From assembly GCF_013282805.1 (NCBI RefSeq), contig NZ_CP054038.1, positions 2,790,001-2,854,000 of the forward strand: a stretch of DNA of 64,000 bases, given 5' to 3'. This document shows, one piece after another, positions 63,720 to 64,000 of this stretch. The position numbers and the translations under genes are program-made. Every line of letters starts with the position of its first letter. Within the stretch, counting starts at the first letter, position 1. Under the pieces are notes generated by a model, which saw only the letters and a list, made by a program, of their open reading frames with translations, did not search any database and was not told where the DNA came from. This DNA comes from Microbacterium hominis (GTDB lineage: Bacteria > Actinomycetota > Actinomycetes > Actinomycetales > Microbacteriaceae).

Positions 63720-64000
63720 TCAGAGGAAGGGACGGATGCCGGCCCCGCCGTCGATCGGGAGGGTCTGGCCGGTGATCCAGGCGGCGTCGTCGGAGAGCAG
63801 GAACGCGACCGGGCCGGCGACGTCGTCGATCTCGCCGAGGCGCTGCAGCGGGTAGGCGGCCGACGCCTCGGCCTCGTGCCCCTCGTACAGCGCGCGGGCG
63901 AAGGCGGTCTTCACGACCGCGGGCGCGACGGCGTTGACGCGGATCGCGGGCGCCAGCTCGTAGGCGAGCTGCATCGTGAGGTTGATGAGGGCGGCCTTGG
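63720..64000 (-). CDS. SDR-family oxidoreductase, C-terminal part
   Basis: The gene runs off the right edge; the last 93 codons are visible. They begin just at the catalytic Lys (KAALINLTMQLAYELAPAIRVNAVAPAVVKTAF) and end DDVAGPVAFLLSDDAAWITGQTLPIDGGAGIRPFL, both standard SDR C-terminal signatures. It precedes the TetR gene by about 50 bp on the same strand and probably starts the same operon. Confidence 0.9.
   Translation of the reverse strand, partial: KAALINLTMQLAYELAPAIRVNAVAPAVVKTAFARALYEGHEAEASAAYPLQRLGEIDDVAGPVAFLLSDDAAWITGQTLPIDGGAGIRPFL

Overview
The window is a 64 kb stretch of a very GC-rich actinobacterial chromosome, most likely Microbacterium or a close relative in Microbacteriaceae. 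Reasons: third-position G/C coding throughout, many GTG starts, 4-base stop/start overlaps, leaderless-looking promoters, a monomeric NADP isocitrate dehydrogenase, and a purH-purN-DUF6350 block next to sucCD. No rRNA, tRNA, CRISPR array, transposase or prophage was seen. Nearly all coding capacity is ordinary chromosomal metabolism.

Layout. 0-1.8 kb: folD (cut by the window edge) and glyA. 2-15.2 kb: amino-sugar catabolism in two blocks. A cytoplasmic GH20 hexosaminidase and nagA lie on the plus strand. A minus-strand operon runs ROK repressor, sugar-binding lipoprotein, two permeases, ROK kinase, nagB. Between the blocks are an ECF sigma factor fused to a zinc-finger/membrane/Asp-Pro-rich tail, a DUF2568 membrane protein and a glycolate/lactate-type FAD dehydrogenase. 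Related ROK-type operator sequences lie before the repressor gene and before the hexosaminidase gene. 15.3-20.7 kb: L,D-transpeptidase, acetyl esterase, isocitrate dehydrogenase, GNAT acetyltransferase. 20.7-22.3 kb: a DUF559-like nuclease gene bracketed by two 81-bp palindromic elements and GC-repeat tracts. 22.3-26.2 kb: a heterodimeric ABC exporter preceded by a 26-codon leader peptide that looks like a ribosome-sensing attenuator. 26.3-28.5 kb: alkylation repair (Ada-AlkA fusion plus Ogt). 28.5-32.7 kb: TetR-controlled oxidoreductase pair and a disulfide oxidoreductase. 32.7-41.6 kb: purH, purN, a frameshifted DUF6350 gene, purine permease, F420-type reductase, sucCD, TetR. 41.6-45.6 kb: a P-type ATPase with atypical transport residues and an AI-2E-type transporter.

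45.7-64 kb is a large acyl-CoA catabolic region: alcohol dehydrogenase, FabG-type reductase, MaoC hydratase, thiolase, two acyl-CoA dehydrogenases, a QsdR-like regulator, thioesterase, an APH-fold kinase coupled to an acyl-CoA dehydrogenase and an acyl-CoA ligase, a complete branched-chain-amino-acid-type ABC transporter, further SDR/quinone reductases and a TetR regulator. Three nearly identical 18-bp palindromes precede three of its operons, so it looks like one regulon. The kinase plus dehydrogenase plus ligase trio resembles the levulinate/4-hydroxyacid route (LvaA, LvaC, LvaE; animal ACAD10/11). The best guess is uptake and degradation of a 4-hydroxy or 4-keto carboxylic acid.

Intergenic space is rich in hairpin terminators and dispersed palindromic repeats, including four copies of a CCGCTGTCGCAAT element confined to the acyl-CoA region.
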